Positions 29,411 through 39,793 are shown, numbered from the stretch's first letter. The stretch: DNA of 64,000 nt from Pelagibius sp. CAU 1746 (GCF_039839785.1 NZ_JBDOQT010000001.1:558001-622000); one strand, 5' to 3'. Made by a program: numbers and translations. The notes: generated by a model from the letters alone, not told the origin.

Positions 29411-29664
29411 TCTTTTAGGTCCTTCCAACCTAGCGCCGGTCGGTATTTGCCAGATAGCAAAGCGCCGGACCCGCGCAAAGGGCGCCCGTCCCGGGGATCT
29501 TCCCCTGAACGCCCCTTACGTCGGCCCGGCCCTCAAAAGACCATCGTGCCGGCGTTGTCACGATGTCACTTACGTTCATTCCGTCCATTCGTCCGTTTCC
29601 ACGGCGCCGCCCCTGGCCTGGGCAAGACGACGGCGCCGCGGCACGGTTCCTTCAGGTCCTGGCC
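29411..29664 (-). promoter_or_regulatory. rpsO-pnp intergenic/leader region with possible pnp promoter
   Basis: These 254 bp hold no gene. Near 29451-29459 the minus strand reads TGCTATCTG, an extended -10 about 40 nt before the pnp start, with TTGCGC 16 bp upstream of it. A GC-rich inverted repeat lies close to the rpsO end. In many bacteria this leader is the target of PNPase autoregulation; that is only an analogy here. Confidence 0.35.
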
Positions 29665-29934
29665 TTAACGGCGCAAGCCCAAGCGCTGGATCAGGCCCTC
29701 GTAACGGGACTTGTCCTTGCTCTTCACGTAGTCCAGCAGGCGCCGGCGTTGACCGACCATGACCAACAGGCCGCGGCGCGAGTGGAAATCCTTCTTATGA
29801 GTCTTGAGATGCTCGGTGAGGTTGGTGATCCGCTCGGTGAGGATCGCGACCTGGACCTCGGGCGAGCCCGTGTCACCGGTGTGGGTGCCATACTCTTCGA
29901 CCAGCGCAGTCTTGCGCTCGGCAGTGATCGACAT
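29665..29934 (-). CDS. rpsO: 30S ribosomal protein S15
   Basis: The 89-residue protein reads [36 protein letters not shown] and ends LGLRR, diagnostic of S15, which binds the central domain of 16S rRNA. It lies 18 bp after truB and before pnp, the conserved truB-rpsO-pnp order. Confidence 0.98.
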   Translation of the reverse strand: MSITAERKTALVEEYGTHTGDTGSPEVQVAILTERITNLTEHLKTHKKDFHSRRGLLVMVGQRRRLLDYVKSKDKSRYEGLIQRLGLRR

Positions 29935-29952
29935 CGCTATGTCTCCATTAAA

Positions 29953-30909
29953 CTAAAGGTTCAGAACCCGGACCGGACGGATGTCGCCTGCTTCGTAACG
30001 GGCCAGCGCCACCGGCTTGCCGCCGGTTGTGGTAAAGACGATGGATCCGTTGCTGAGCTCGCTGATGCGATCGCGGTTGGCGCGCGCCACCATGGACACG
30101 GCCTGCCCGCAACGCAGGCGGTTCGCCTCGGTCTCGGAAAGATCCAGCGCCGGGATGTCGTCCAGCGCTGTCTCCACCGGGAGCACCTGCTCCAAGGCGG
30201 CGGGACTATGCCCCATTGATTCCAGGGAATCCAGCGAAATCGCGTCGGCCTCAGTAAACGGCCCCACGGTTAATCTTCGCAACTCTACGATGTGGGCGAC
30301 GGTTCCGGTCGCCCGCCCCAGGTCGCGCGCCAGGGAACGCATATAAGTGCCCTTGCCGCAGTGGACCTCGAAAACCGCGTGGTCGCGGTCCGGCATGGCC
30401 TCCAGGGTGATGGCGTGGACCGTGACCTTGCGCGGCTTCAGCTCGAAGTCGGCCTGGGCGCGGGCCAGGTCGTAGGCGCGCTGGCCGCCCACCTTGATGG
30501 CCGAATAGAGCGGCGGAATCTGCTCGATCTCGCCGGTAAAGCGCGGCAGCACGGCGCGGATCTCTTCTTCGCCCGGGCGGTGCGGGTGCTCCTCGATCAC
30601 CTTGCCCTCGGCGTCGTCGGTCTCCGTCGCCTGGCCCCAGCGCAGGGTGAAGCGGTAGCTCTTGCGGCCGTCCATCACGTAGGAAACCGTCTTGGTGGCC
30701 TCGCCCAGGGCGATGGGCAGCAGGCCGCTGGCCAGGGGGTCCAGGGTGCCGCCGTGGCCGACCTTGCGCGGTTTGAGGATGCGGCGCACCCGGCCGACCA
30801 CCTGGGTGGAGGTCAGGCCCAGCGGCTTGTCGATCACCAGCCAGCCGTTGACCGCCAGACCCTTCTTGCCGCCCGGAGGGTTGCCGCTGGGAGGCGCCTC
30901 ACTGGCCAT
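29953..30909 (-). CDS. truB: tRNA pseudouridine-55 synthase TruB
   Basis: TruB makes pseudouridine at position 55 of the T loop in tRNAs. The catalytic Asp is in KVGHGGTLDPLASGLLPIALGEATK; PPLYSAIKVGGQRAYDLAR and CGKGTYMRSLARDLG are further family motifs. The start MASEAPPSG at 30909 overlaps the end of rbfA by 11 bp; the frame is open upstream to 31095, but that is rbfA sequence read in another frame. The length is 318 residues. Confidence 0.95.
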   Translation of the reverse strand: MASEAPPSGNPPGGKKGLAVNGWLVIDKPLGLTSTQVVGRVRRILKPRKVGHGGTLDPLASGLLPIALGEATKTVSYVMDGRKSYRFTLRWGQATETDDAEGKVIEEHPHRPGEEEIRAVLPRFTGEIEQIPPLYSAIKVGGQRAYDLARAQADFELKPRKVTVHAITLEAMPDRDHAVFEVHCGKGTYMRSLARDLGRATGTVAHIVELRRLTVGPFTEADAISLDSLESMGHSPAALEQVLPVETALDDIPALDLSETEANRLRCGQAVSMVARANRDRISELSNGSIVFTTTGGKPVALARYEAGDIRPVRVLNL

Positions 30910-31363
30910 CGGGATCGCTCTCGCCGCCGTCGGGGAGATCCTCGGGATGAACGTCCTGCAGGACCTTGGGGTGATGCAGGATCTCGTTGATGTGGGCGGC
31001 CTCGTCGAAGGAGCGGTCGGCCTGGAACGACAGCCGCGGCGTGAAGCGAAGCCGCACCTCGTGGCCGAGCTGGCCGCGCAGGAAACTGGCGGCATGGTTC
31101 AGCGCCGCGACGATGCCTTCCAGGTTGCCGCCGCCCAGCGGCACCACGAAGGCCGTGGCGTTCTTCAGGTCCGGGCTGACCCGCACCTCCGTCACCGTCA
31201 GGTTGACCTCGGCCAAATGGGGGTCGCGCAGTTCGCCGCGCGCCAGCACCTGCGAGAGGGCATGGCGCAGCTCCTCGCCGACCCGAAGTTGGCGCTGGCT
31301 TCGGCCCTGTGCGGGCTTATGTCCGGATTTGCCGCGCCCCTTGGCGCCTCGCGATAGAGCCAT
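30899..31363 (-). CDS. rbfA: Ribosome-binding factor A
   Basis: RbfA assists maturation of the 30S subunit. The 154-residue protein has the KH-like core RVGEELRHALSQVLARGELRDPHLAEVNLTVTEVRVSPDLKNATAFVVPLGG and LRFTPRLSFQADRSFDEAAHINEIL. The N-terminal 20 residues are basic (MALSRGAKGRGKSGHK). It lies 80 bp after infB, separated by a GC hairpin, and its 3' end overlaps the truB start. Confidence 0.95.
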   Translation of the reverse strand: MALSRGAKGRGKSGHKPAQGRSQRQLRVGEELRHALSQVLARGELRDPHLAEVNLTVTEVRVSPDLKNATAFVVPLGGGNLEGIVAALNHAASFLRGQLGHEVRLRFTPRLSFQADRSFDEAAHINEILHHPKVLQDVHPEDLPDGGESDPDGQ

Positions 31364-31409
31364 GACTGGATTCCGGGACTAGATGCCGGGACCAACTCCG
31401 GGCCTGGGC

Positions 31410-31432
31410 GGCCGGCGGCGTCTCCGCCGGCC
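31410..31432 (-). terminator. GC-rich hairpin between infB and rbfA
   Basis: A perfect 9-bp stem (GGCCGGCGG with CCGCCGGCC) with a 5-nt loop lies 12 nt past the infB stop. There is no U-tract, so it is more likely a partial terminator or mRNA-stabilising hairpin inside the operon. Confidence 0.4.
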
Positions 31433-31443
31433 CTGCCCGAGGC

Positions 31444-34038
31444 TTACAGTTCCCGGGCGACCTCTTCGATCTCGTAGCACTCGATCTGGTCGCCGACCTG
31501 GATGTCGGTGTAGTTCTCGAAGGCCATACCGCACTCGTAGCCTTCCTTCACTTCCTTCACCTCGTCCTTGAAGCGCCGCAGCGTCTTCAGCGTGCCGTCG
31601 TGAATGACCACGTTGTCGCGCAGCAACCGCACCTTGGCGCCGCGTTTGACCATACCCTCGGTGATCATGCAGCCGGCCACCTTGCCGACCTTGGAGTTCG
31701 AGAAGACCTCGCGGATCTCCGCATAGCCCAGGAAATTCTCCTGCTGCGTCGGCGACAGCAGGCCGCTCAGCGCCGCCTTCACGTCATCGACCACGTTATA
31801 GATGATCGAGTAGTAGCGGATGTCGACGTTGTCGCGGCGCGCCATCTGGCGGGCCTGCGGATTGGCGCGCACGTTGAAGGCGATGATCATCGCGCCGGTG
31901 GCGCCGGCCAGCGTGACGTCGGACTCGTTGATGCCGCCGACGCCGCTGTGCAGCACGCGCACCTTGACCTCGTCGGTCGCCAGCTTGTCCAGGGAGCTGA
32001 TGATCGCTTCCATGGAGCCGTGCACGTCGGACTTGACGACGACCGGCAGCTCGGAGGCTTCGCCTTCCTTGATGCGGCTCATCATCTGTTCCAGGGTGCC
32101 CCGGCCGGTGGCGGCGATTTCCTTCTCGCGGCGGCTGCGCTGGCGGTACTCGGCGATCTCGCGGGCGCGGCCTTCGTCCTCCATGACCGTGAAATCGTCA
32201 CCGGCCGACGGCGTTCCGTTGAGGCCCAGAACCTCAACCGGCGTCGCCGGTCCGGCTTCCTCGACCTGTTCGTCGCGCTCGTTGACCAGGGCGCGCACGC
32301 GGCCCCACTCGCTGCCGGCGACGAAGACGTCCCCGACCTTCAAGGTGCCGCGCTGCACCAGCACGGTGGCGACCGACCCGCGGCCGCGCTCCAGCTTGGC
32401 CTCGATGATGACGCCCTCGGCCGGGCGCGCCGGGTTGGCCCTCAGCTCCAGCAGTTCGGCCTGCAGCAGAATCGCTTCCTCGAGCTTGTCGAGGCCGGTC
32501 TTCTGCAGCGCCGAGACCTCGATGGCCAGGATATCGCCGCCCAGGTCTTCGGTGATCAGCTCGTGCTGCAGCAGCTCCTGCTTCACGCGGGCCGGATCGG
32601 CCCCCGGCTTGTCGATCTTGTTGATGGCGACGATGATCGGCACCGCGGCGGCCTTGGCGTGATTGATCGCCTCGACCGTCTGCTCCTTGATGCCGTCGTC
32701 GGCGGCCACGACCAGGATCACGATGTCGGTCACCGTGGCGCCGCGCAGGCGCATTTCGGTGAAGGCGGCGTGGCCCGGCGTGTCGATGAAGGTGATGCGG
32801 TCGCCGGAGGCCAGGCGCACCTGGTAGGCACCGATATGCTGGGTGATGCCGCCGGCTTCGCCGGCCACCACGTCGGTCTCCCGCAGGGCGTCCAGCAGCG
32901 AGGTCTTGCCGTGGTCGACGTGCCCCATGATGGTCACCACCGGCGGGCGCTGGGCCATGTCCTCTGGACTGTCGTCGGCGCCGCGCATGCCGATTTCCAC
33001 GTCGGCGGCGGAGACGCGCTTCACCTTGTGGCCGAATTCCTCGACCACCAGCTCGGCGGTGTCGGCATCGATCGACTGGTTGATGGTGGCCATGACGCCC
33101 AGCTTCATCAGCGTCTTCACCACCTCGGCGCCGCGCGTGGCCATGCGGTTGGCCAGCTCCTGCACCGTGAGAATCTCGGGCACCACCACCTCGCGCACCA
33201 CCTTCTGCGGCGGCTGGTGCGGCTGCTGGCCGCTGGCCGCGCGCATCTGCTTCTCGCGCTGGCGCTTCATGGCGGCGAGGGAGCGCTGGCGCCCTTCCTG
33301 GCCATCGAGCGCCTGGTTGATGGTCAGCTTGCCGGCGCGCCGGCGCGGCTCGCCGCGGCTGCGGCTCGGCGCCGGTTTCGCGGGGGCCACGCCGGTGCCC
33401 TTGCGGGCCTTGGCGCGGGCGGGCGCCTCTTCTTCGTCCTTGGCTTCCTTGGCCGCGGGCTTGGCAGCCGGCTTGGCCGGGCGCACCTCGGGCTCCTCGG
33501 CCGCCGGGGCGGGCTCGGGAGCCGCCGGCGCGGCGGCGGCGGCCGCAGCCTTACGGGCGTCTTCCTCGTCCGCCAGCTTGCGGGCGGCCTCTTCCTCGGC
33601 CTCGCGGCGGGCGCGCTCCTCGGCGGCGCGTTTGGCCTGCTCGGCGCGGCGCTCGGCTTCCTCGGCCTCGCGCTCCTTGCGGGCGGCCTCTTCCTCGCGG
33701 GCGACCTCCAGGGCGCGGGCGCGGCTGGCGCGCTCCTCGGCGGAGAGGTTGCGCTTGGGCGTCTTGTCCTCGGCCTCGGCCTCGGGCTGAACCGGCGGCG
33801 GCGTCTCCGCCAGCACCTTCTCCGCCTCGGCCGCCGCCTCGGTGACTTCCTTCATGCGGCCGGACGAGCCGCGCTCGAAGGTGCGGCTGCGCTTGACCTC
33901 GACCGTTACCGCCTTGGAGCGGCCATGGCTGAAGCTCTGGCGCACCTGGCCGGTTTCGACCGTTTTCTTCAGTTGCAGCTTCCCCGGACGGTTCAGCTTC
34001 AACGGCCGCTTGGCTTCTGTTTCTTCTTTACTCGTCAT
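31444..34038 (-). CDS. infB: Translation initiation factor IF-2
   Basis: IF-2 is the GTPase that places initiator tRNA on the 30S subunit. The 864-residue protein has a long charged N-terminal region (about residues 1-300, rich in Glu/Ala/Arg and probably coiled coil), then the G domain with [22 protein letters not shown] and NKIDKPGAD, followed by the beta-barrel and C-terminal domains ending [17 protein letters not shown]. The N-terminal part starts with the short IF2-N motif [23 protein letters not shown]. It follows the YlxR gene by 5 bp in the rimP-nusA-ylxR-infB-rbfA-truB operon. Confidence 0.97.
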   Translation of the reverse strand: MTSKEETEAKRPLKLNRPGKLQLKKTVETGQVRQSFSHGRSKAVTVEVKRSRTFERGSSGRMKEVTEAAAEAEKVLAETPPPVQPEAEAEDKTPKRNLSAEERASRARALEVAREEEAARKEREAEEAERRAEQAKRAAEERARREAEEEAARKLADEEDARKAAAAAAAPAAPEPAPAAEEPEVRPAKPAAKPAAKEAKDEEEAPARAKARKGTGVAPAKPAPSRSRGEPRRRAGKLTINQALDGQEGRQRSLAAMKRQREKQMRAASGQQPHQPPQKVVREVVVPEILTVQELANRMATRGAEVVKTLMKLGVMATINQSIDADTAELVVEEFGHKVKRVSAADVEIGMRGADDSPEDMAQRPPVVTIMGHVDHGKTSLLDALRETDVVAGEAGGITQHIGAYQVRLASGDRITFIDTPGHAAFTEMRLRGATVTDIVILVVAADDGIKEQTVEAINHAKAAAVPIIVAINKIDKPGADPARVKQELLQHELITEDLGGDILAIEVSALQKTGLDKLEEAILLQAELLELRANPARPAEGVIIEAKLERGRGSVATVLVQRGTLKVGDVFVAGSEWGRVRALVNERDEQVEEAGPATPVEVLGLNGTPSAGDDFTVMEDEGRAREIAEYRQRSRREKEIAATGRGTLEQMMSRIKEGEASELPVVVKSDVHGSMEAIISSLDKLATDEVKVRVLHSGVGGINESDVTLAGATGAMIIAFNVRANPQARQMARRDNVDIRYYSIIYNVVDDVKAALSGLLSPTQQENFLGYAEIREVFSNSKVGKVAGCMITEGMVKRGAKVRLLRDNVVIHDGTLKTLRRFKDEVKEVKEGYECGMAFENYTDIQVGDQIECYEIEEVAREL

Positions 34039-34043
34039 GTCCT

Positions 34044-34754
34044 CTAGCGCTCACCTTCGGTGGGGCGCCCAACCCCGGTTCCTTGATCCGCCGTACCGCG
34101 CAGTGCGGCAAGGCGCTGAATCTCTCTCGTCAAACTCTCGGCGAAGCGGCCCGGCGCGACAACGACGTGCACCGCCGCCTCGCGGCCGACCGCGGCCCCC
34201 AGTTCCGCTGCACCGCAGAACTCCATGATGGGGACCTTCGGACCAACAGCCCGCGCCAGGGCCCGGACCTTGTCCCGGCCATCGGCCGCGGCGTCGTCCG
34301 CCTGCACCAGCAGGGCGACCTCCCCGGCGCGCAGGGCAGATCGAACCTTTTCGAATCCCGCCGACACCGCGCCGGCGCGACGGGCCAAACCCAGCAAATC
34401 CAGGCACCGCTTCAGCAGCAGTTCCTCGACCCGCCGGGGCATATCCTCGGGCACACGAACTTGCCTCTTCGCCGCCTTGGCAAAGAGGTTCCGCGTACAG
34501 GCTTTGTCCATCATATCGCGGCGGGCCTGCAACCACAAACCCCGGCCGGGCAGCCGCCCGGCGAGATCCGGCACCACGACACCGTCCGGGCCGACGACAA
34601 AGCGCAGCAACTCCGCCTTGGGCAGCACCCGGCCGCTGGCAAGGCAGCGGCGCTCCGGCGCCGCCGGGTCCTGCCCGGCGCCGCGCCGATGCTTGGCCGC
34701 CCCGCTCTTGCGGGCCGGCTTCGCCTCCTGGCCGTGTCGCGCCGTTGCCGCCAT
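34044..34754 (-). CDS. YlxR-domain RNA-binding protein fused to an L7Ae-like domain
   Basis: The N-terminal half is a YlxR/DUF448 domain ([44 protein letters not shown]), and the C-terminal half ([39 protein letters not shown]) is an L7Ae/YlxQ-like fold. In Gram-positives these are two separate genes beside nusA; here they are one protein, as is common in alphaproteobacteria. I start at MAATARHGQ (34754), 10 bp after nusA; an upstream in-frame start at 34841 would overlap nusA by 77 bp. RNA binding is predicted. Confidence 0.88.
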   Translation of the reverse strand: MAATARHGQEAKPARKSGAAKHRRGAGQDPAAPERRCLASGRVLPKAELLRFVVGPDGVVVPDLAGRLPGRGLWLQARRDMMDKACTRNLFAKAAKRQVRVPEDMPRRVEELLLKRCLDLLGLARRAGAVSAGFEKVRSALRAGEVALLVQADDAAADGRDKVRALARAVGPKVPIMEFCGAAELGAAVGREAAVHVVVAPGRFAESLTREIQRLAALRGTADQGTGVGRPTEGER

Positions 34755-34764
34755 TCCCGTCAGC

Positions 34765-36408
34765 TCAGTCCTCCGTCCCGGCGCCCTCGGCGCCCGTTTC
34801 AGCCTCGCCTTCCCCGGCGCCTTCTTCCTGGGGCTCGTCATCGAACCAGTGCGCGCGCGCCGCCATGATGATGGCGTTGGCCTCGTCCTGGGTCATGGCG
34901 CTGCCTTGCAGCACCCGATCGATCTCGGCTTCCTCCAGAGAGGCCATGCCTTCCAGGTTGTGCTCGCCGCGCTGGCTCGACAGGGCGAAGCGCAGCTCGT
35001 CGGCCGCCAGATCGGCCAGGTCGTCCAAGGTCTTGACCCCCTGCTCGCCGAGGGTCACCAGCATGGTCGGGGTGACGCCCTCCAGCTCGCCCAGCTCGTC
35101 GGAAACGCCCAGTTCGCGCCGCCGCTCCTCGTTGTAGCGGTCGACTTCCTCCAGGTGGGCGCGGGCCCGGGCGCGCAGCTCCTCGGCGACTTCCTCGTCG
35201 AAGCCCTCGATCTGCGCCAGTTCCTCGACGGGGACGAAGGCCACCTGCTCCAGAGCGGTGAAGCCTTCCGTCACCAGCAGGTGGGCAATGACGTCGTCGA
35301 CATCAAGGGCGTCGATGAACATCTGCGAGCGGGCGCGGAATTCCTCCTGACGGCGGCGGGATTCCGTCTCCTCGGTCATGATGTCGATGTCCCAGCCGGT
35401 CAGGATGGAGGCGAGGCGCACGTTCTGACCGCGCCGGCCGATGGCCAGGGAGAGCTGGTCGTCGGGCACCACCACCTCGATGCGGTGGGCGTCCTCGTCC
35501 AGAACCACCTTGGAGACCTCAGCCGGGGCCAGGGCGTTGACCACGAAGGTCGCGGTGTCTTCGGACCAGGGGATGATGTCGATCTTCTCGCCCTGCAACT
35601 CGCTGACCACGGCCTGCACGCGGCTGCCGCGCATGCCCACGCAGGCGCCGACCGGGTCGATGGAGCTGTCGTAGGAAATCACGGCGATCTTGGCGCGGCT
35701 GCCCGGGTCGCGGGCCACGGCCTTCAGCTCGATGATGCCGTCGTAGATCTCCGGCACTTCCTGGGCGAAGAGCTTGGCCATGAACTGCGGATGGCTGCGC
35801 GACAGGAAGATCTGCGGGCCGCGCGGCTCCTCGCGCACGTCGTAGATGTAGGCGCGCACCCGGTCGCCGGTGCGGAAGGATTCCCGCGGCAGGGTCTCGT
35901 CGCGGCGCATCAGCGCCTCGGCGCGGCCCAGGTCGACGGTGACGTTGCCGAACTCGTTACGCTTGACGATGCCGTTGACCACCTCGCCGACGCGGTCCTT
36001 GTATTCCTCGTGCTGGCGCTTGCGCTCGGCCTCGCGGACCTTCTGGACGATAACCTGCTTGGCGGTCTGGGCGGCGATGCGGCCCAGATCGATCGGCGGC
36101 AGCTCTTCGATGATGAACTCGCCGACGTTGATCCCGTCCTGGCGCGCCTGGGCGTCCTTGGTCTGGATCTGGGTGAACTCGTTCTCCACCTCGTCGGCGA
36201 CCTCGCGGTAGCGGCGCAGGCGGACCTCGCCGGACTTGCGGTCGATCTCCGCGCGAATGTCGTGCTCGTGGCCGTACTTGGCGCGGCCGGCCTTCGAAAT
36301 AGCCTGCTCCATCGCCTCTAGAACCTCATCACGCTCGATCGACTTCTCACGCGCCACCGCATCGGCGACCTGGAGAAGTTCGGTTCGTGCAAGAGCGCTG
36401 GTATCCAT
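34765..36408 (-). CDS. nusA: Transcription termination/antitermination factor NusA
   Basis: NusA binds RNA polymerase and modulates pausing, termination and antitermination. The start [24 protein letters not shown] fits the family. The N-terminal domain is followed by the S1 domain ([27 protein letters not shown]), two KH domains ([26 protein letters not shown] and [23 protein letters not shown]) and C-terminal helix-hairpin-helix acidic repeats. The last residues are strongly acidic ([20 protein letters not shown]). The length is 547. It lies 30 bp after rimP. Confidence 0.96.
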   Translation of the reverse strand: MDTSALARTELLQVADAVAREKSIERDEVLEAMEQAISKAGRAKYGHEHDIRAEIDRKSGEVRLRRYREVADEVENEFTQIQTKDAQARQDGINVGEFIIEELPPIDLGRIAAQTAKQVIVQKVREAERKRQHEEYKDRVGEVVNGIVKRNEFGNVTVDLGRAEALMRRDETLPRESFRTGDRVRAYIYDVREEPRGPQIFLSRSHPQFMAKLFAQEVPEIYDGIIELKAVARDPGSRAKIAVISYDSSIDPVGACVGMRGSRVQAVVSELQGEKIDIIPWSEDTATFVVNALAPAEVSKVVLDEDAHRIEVVVPDDQLSLAIGRRGQNVRLASILTGWDIDIMTEETESRRRQEEFRARSQMFIDALDVDDVIAHLLVTEGFTALEQVAFVPVEELAQIEGFDEEVAEELRARARAHLEEVDRYNEERRRELGVSDELGELEGVTPTMLVTLGEQGVKTLDDLADLAADELRFALSSQRGEHNLEGMASLEEAEIDRVLQGSAMTQDEANAIIMAARAHWFDDEPQEEGAGEGEAETGAEGAGTED

Positions 36409-36438
36409 AGCTCGTCTCGTTCCCAAGAAGTCTCGTTG

Positions 36439-37047
36439 TCAGTCCGTTTCGGCCTGGCCGTCCGCGGCAGCCTTGGGGCTGCTGGCGGCGATCAGGTCGT
36501 CGGTAATCACCAGTTTGGCCTTCAGCATTCCCTCGAAGGGCAGGGCGGTCTCGCCCTCTTCGCAGGCCAGCAAAATGTTCTCGTCACGCACGCCGATCAG
36601 GCGCCCGCGGAAGCGGCGGCGGCCATCGACCGGCATCTGCATCTCGACCTTCGCCTCGAAGCCGGCGAAGCGGTCGAAGTCGGCAAGCCGGGTCAGCGGC
36701 CGGTCCAGGCCGGGCGAGCTGACCTCCAGGGTGTAGGCGCTGTCGATCGGATCCTCGACGTCGAGGATCGCCGCCGCGGCGCGGCTGATCTCGGCGCAAT
36801 CGTCCACGTTCATGCCGCCGTCGCTACGCCGCTCCGCCATGATCTGCAGAGACAGGCGGTCACCGCCGGACAGCAGCACACGCACGATGTCATAGCCCAT
36901 CGCCTCGACCGCCGGGGCGATCAGGCGCTCGACCTCCGCCGCCTTGCCTTCGCTGGTCTTGGCGCTGGTCTTGCCGCCGGTCTTGGCGGGACCGCGGCCG
37001 CTGGTTTCGGCCAGCCCTGAGGAAGCCCCTTTCAAGGCTTGGGACAC
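36439..37047 (-). CDS. rimP: Ribosome maturation factor RimP
   Basis: RimP acts in 30S assembly. The core is RLIAPAVEAMGYDIVRVLLSGGDRLSLQIMAE, DVEDPIDSAYTLEVSSPGLDRPLTRLADFDRFAG and GRLIGVRDENILLA. The start is GTG at 37047 (VSQALKGASSGLAE), preceded by GGAGG at 6-nt spacing; the frame is open to 37185, but that part covers the leader hairpin. A low-complexity Lys/Thr/Gly stretch of about 35 residues precedes the core. The length is 202. It is the first gene of the rimP-nusA-infB operon. Confidence 0.93.
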   Translation of the reverse strand: MSQALKGASSGLAETSGRGPAKTGGKTSAKTSEGKAAEVERLIAPAVEAMGYDIVRVLLSGGDRLSLQIMAERRSDGGMNVDDCAEISRAAAAILDVEDPIDSAYTLEVSSPGLDRPLTRLADFDRFAGFEAKVEMQMPVDGRRRFRGRLIGVRDENILLACEEGETALPFEGMLKAKLVITDDLIAASSPKAAADGQAETD

Positions 37048-37076
37048 ACCCGTCCTCCGCTCCAGGATTACGTAAT

Positions 37077-37101
37077 AAAAAAGGCGGGCCAGAGGCCCAC
37101 C
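37077..37101 (-). terminator. Intrinsic terminator in the rimP leader (possible attenuator)
   Basis: On the minus strand GGTGGGCC-TCT-GGCCCGCC forms an 8-bp stem followed directly by TTTTTT. It ends only 30 nt before the rimP GTG. It may stop transcription coming from metK-trmB. If the operon promoter lies upstream of it (a weak TTGCAG-17-TACAGT candidate exists near 37157-37185), it would act as an attenuator for rimP-nusA-infB. Confidence 0.75.
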
Positions 37102-37263
37102 GCTCGGTAGCCCGACGATATCTGTTACCCTGATACCGCCACCTTGACTGAGGCGGACTGTACGCCCGAAGCCCGCAGCCTGCAAGGCCTATCTCCGTGT
37201 CTCGCCGGGGAGCGGCGCAGGCAGATCGCGGCTTTCCGCGGGCAAGTTTAACCCGAAACCCGG

Positions 37264-37971
37264 TTACTCCGCGGCGCCCGACCGGGGCCGGCGCAGCAGA
37301 CGCAGGTAAGCGGGGCGGCGGCCGGCCTTCAAGGCTTTGGCCTCATAGCGGGTCGGCGGCCAGTCGTCGGGCCGACGCCGCCAGTCGTCGGGGCCGGCGA
37401 CCTGCCAGGCGAAGGCCGGATGATCGCTGAGCCGCTGCAGGGCCCAGGAAAGGTAGCCCGGATCGTCGGTGGCGAAGCGCAACTCGCCGCCGTCCTTCAG
37501 CAGCCGCGCCAGCAGATCCAGGGTTTCGCGCTGGATCAGCCGGCGTTTGTGATGACGGGCCTTGGGCCAGGGGTCGGGAAAGAGAATGAAGACCCGGTCG
37601 AGAACCGCGTCGGGCAGCCGCTCCATGAGGTCGCGGGCATCGCCGATGTAGAGACGCAGCGGCACTTCAGTGCCCTGCTCCTGGAGCTGGCCGAGCAGGG
37701 TGGCGACGCCGGTGACGAAGTACTCCGCACCGATGAAGGCGGTGCCGGGATTGTGGGCCGCCTGCCAGGCCAGATGCTCGCCGCCGCCGAACCCGATTTC
37801 CAGGAACAGCCTTTCCGGAAGCGGATCGAAGAGCATTCCCGGAGACAGCGGACGGCCGTCGGCCGGCAAGGCGATCTCCAGGCGCGGCAAGGCCGCCTCG
37901 AGCAGGGCCTTGCGCCCGGCGCGCAACGGCCGGCCCTGCCGGCGGCCGTAGATGTTACGCCGCGCCGCCAT
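37264..37971 (-). CDS. trmB: tRNA (guanine-N7-)-methyltransferase TrmB
   Basis: TrmB methylates G46 of tRNAs. The SAM site is LFLEIGFGGGEHLAWQA near residue 56, and the family signature FILFPDPWPKARHHKRRLIQ is present, as is the C-terminal TRYEAKALKAGRRPAYLRLL. The length is 235. It lies 32 bp after metK and is probably co-transcribed with it, ending at the hairpin in the rimP leader. Confidence 0.96.
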   Translation of the reverse strand: MAARRNIYGRRQGRPLRAGRKALLEAALPRLEIALPADGRPLSPGMLFDPLPERLFLEIGFGGGEHLAWQAAHNPGTAFIGAEYFVTGVATLLGQLQEQGTEVPLRLYIGDARDLMERLPDAVLDRVFILFPDPWPKARHHKRRLIQRETLDLLARLLKDGGELRFATDDPGYLSWALQRLSDHPAFAWQVAGPDDWRRRPDDWPPTRYEAKALKAGRRPAYLRLLRRPRSGAAE

Positions 37972-38003
37972 AGTCCCGCGATCCCGGAGAGAAGAGCCCC
38001 GAA

Positions 38004-39176
38004 TCAGGCTCCGAAGGCGCTGCGCAGGCCGTCGACCAGATCCGTGCGCTCCCAGGAGAAACCGCCGTCCGGATCGGCCGCGCGGCCGAAGTGCCCGTAG
38101 GCCGCGGTCCGCGCGTAGATCGGCCGCGACAACTGCAGGTGCTCACGGATGCCGCGGGGCGAGAGGTCCATCATCTCCTGCAACGCCTTGGACAGCTTGT
38201 CCTCGTCCACCTTACCGCTGCCCTGGGTGTCGACGTAGACCGACAGCGGCTTGGAGACGCCGATGGCGTAGGACAACTGGATGGTGCAGTGATCGGCCAG
38301 ATCGGCGGCCACCACGTTCTTGGCCAGGTAGCGCGCCGCGTAGGCGGCGGAGCGGTCCACCTTGGTCGGGTCCTTGCCGGAGAAGGCGCCACCGCCGTGC
38401 GGAGCCGCGCCGCCGTAGGTGTCGACGATGATCTTGCGCCCGGTCAGGCCGGTGTCGCCATCCGGGCCGCCGATGACGAAGCGGCCGGTGGGGTTCACGT
38501 AGAACTCCTCTTCCGGGCACATCCAGCCTGCGGGCAGCACGTTGACCACGTGCGGGCGCACGATCTCGCGCACCTCGTCCTGGTCCAGATCGCCGCTGTG
38601 CTGGGTGGAGACCACGATGGAGGTGGCGCGCACGGGCTTGCCGTCGACGTATTCCAGCGTCACCTGGCTCTTGGAGTCGGGGCCGAGGCCCGGCTCGGCG
38701 CCGGAGTGCCGCGCTTCGGCCAGCGAGCGCAGGATGGAGTGGGAGAGATGGATCGGCGCCGGCATGAGGCTCTCGGTCTCGCGGCAGGCGTAGCCGAACA
38801 TGATGCCCTGGTCGCCGGCGCCTTCGTCCTTGTTGCCCGCGGCGTCGACGCCCTGGGCGATGTCGACGGACTGGGCATGGACGTAGTTCTCAACCATCAT
38901 CCGGCTCCAGTGGAAACCGTCCTGCTCGTAGCCGATTTCCTTCACCGCGGCGCGCACGACCTGCTCCATGACCTCTTTGGTGACGTCCTCGGGGCCGCGC
39001 ACCTCACCGGCCAGCACCACCCGGTTGGTGGTCGCGAGAGTCTCCACGGCGACGCGCGCATGGGGGTCGTGCGTCAGATAGGTGTCGACAATCGCATCGG
39101 AAATCCGATCGCAGACCTTATCCGGATGTCCTTCCGAAACGGATTCGCTGGTGAAGAGGTAGTTGCCGTTGCGCAC
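38004..39176 (-). CDS. metK: S-adenosylmethionine synthetase
   Basis: MetK makes SAM from methionine and ATP. Seen: the N-terminal [22 protein letters not shown], the [12 protein letters not shown] signature, and [27 protein letters not shown]. The length is 390. The XRE regulator gene lies 137 bp upstream on the same strand, and a dyad overlaps the predicted metK promoter. I see no fold I can assign to a known SAM riboswitch in the short leader. Confidence 0.97.
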   Translation of the reverse strand: MRNGNYLFTSESVSEGHPDKVCDRISDAIVDTYLTHDPHARVAVETLATTNRVVLAGEVRGPEDVTKEVMEQVVRAAVKEIGYEQDGFHWSRMMVENYVHAQSVDIAQGVDAAGNKDEGAGDQGIMFGYACRETESLMPAPIHLSHSILRSLAEARHSGAEPGLGPDSKSQVTLEYVDGKPVRATSIVVSTQHSGDLDQDEVREIVRPHVVNVLPAGWMCPEEEFYVNPTGRFVIGGPDGDTGLTGRKIIVDTYGGAAPHGGGAFSGKDPTKVDRSAAYAARYLAKNVVAADLADHCTIQLSYAIGVSKPLSVYVDTQGSGKVDEDKLSKALQEMMDLSPRGIREHLQLSRPIYARTAAYGHFGRAADPDGGFSWERTDLVDGLRSAFGA

Positions 39177-39224
39177 TGCGATGCTCCCGCCGTTCGGGCC
39201 AAGGGTTTTGGACTAAGCCCGGTG

Positions 39225-39264
39225 GGAATAGCGACGCGCAAGCGCAAATGCAAGAACACTTGCA
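39225..39264 (-). promoter_or_regulatory. Candidate metK promoter with overlapping dyad
   Basis: TTGCAT (39248-39253) and TATTCC (39225-39230) on the minus strand are 17 bp apart. The perfect inverted repeat TGCAAGTGTTCTTGCA (39249-39264) overlaps the -35, an expected place for a repressor or an RNA hairpin just upstream of the start. Confidence 0.4.
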
Positions 39265-39313
39265 CGCCGCTGCCAAACGAAAGGTTTTTCGATTCCGGGA
39301 AGTAAGGAGGCGC

Positions 39314-39793
39314 CTAGTCCTCGGGCTTCGGCACCATGGCGGCGCCGCTCGCCGCGGCCAAAGCTTTGGTCATCTCGAACAGGCGCTTGCGTACGCTGGG
39401 CTCGTCGATCTTGTAGTAAGCCCGCACCAGCTCCAGCGTCTCGCGCTTCACCATCGGATCCAGTTCCTGCTCGGGCGGCGGCTGATCGCGGCCCGGCGCC
39501 TGCGCGGGCGAGCTGGCCGCCACGTCGTCGGGCATCTCGTCGAAAAAGAAGCCGACCGGCACGTCGAGGACGCGCGACAGATCGAACAGGCGGCTGGCGC
39601 CGACCCGGTTGGCTCCCCGTTCGTACTTCTGAACCTGTTGAAAAGTGAGGCCAATGGCCTCGCCGAGCTTTTCCTGGCTCATGCCGAGAAGCGTCCGCCG
39701 TAAACGGACTCTGCTGCCGACATGAACATCAACCGGATTGGGTCCGCCAAGCGGGCGGTCACCCGGCGGCATGCCGCGTCGCGCCATCCGCAT
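39314..39793 (-). CDS. XRE-family transcriptional regulator upstream of metK
   Basis: A 159-residue protein with one Cro/C1-type helix-turn-helix: VGSRVRLRRTLLGMSQEKLGEAIGLTFQQVQKYERGANRVGASRLFDLSRVLDVPVGFFFD (about 25-85). A Pro/Gln-rich linker and a C-terminal helical part (VKRETLELVRAYYKIDEPSVRKRLFEMTKAL) follow, probably for dimerisation. In-frame ATGs at 39793, 39787 and 39772 are all possible starts. The regulator-metK order is conserved in alphaproteobacteria; the targets are not obvious, but a perfect 18-bp dyad precedes its own gene. Confidence 0.88.
   Translation of the reverse strand: MRMARRGMPPGDRPLGGPNPVDVHVGSRVRLRRTLLGMSQEKLGEAIGLTFQQVQKYERGANRVGASRLFDLSRVLDVPVGFFFDEMPDDVAASSPAQAPGRDQPPPEQELDPMVKRETLELVRAYYKIDEPSVRKRLFEMTKALAAASGAAMVPKPED

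Noticed and set aside
27467-29668. Long open frame opposite pnp
   Set aside because: Shadow frame in GC-rich DNA; it also runs through the rpsO-pnp leader with no start signal or motif.
31600-34047. Long open frame on the plus strand opposite infB
   Set aside because: Composition (LVG/HHDR repeats) is that of an antisense shadow; infB is unambiguous.
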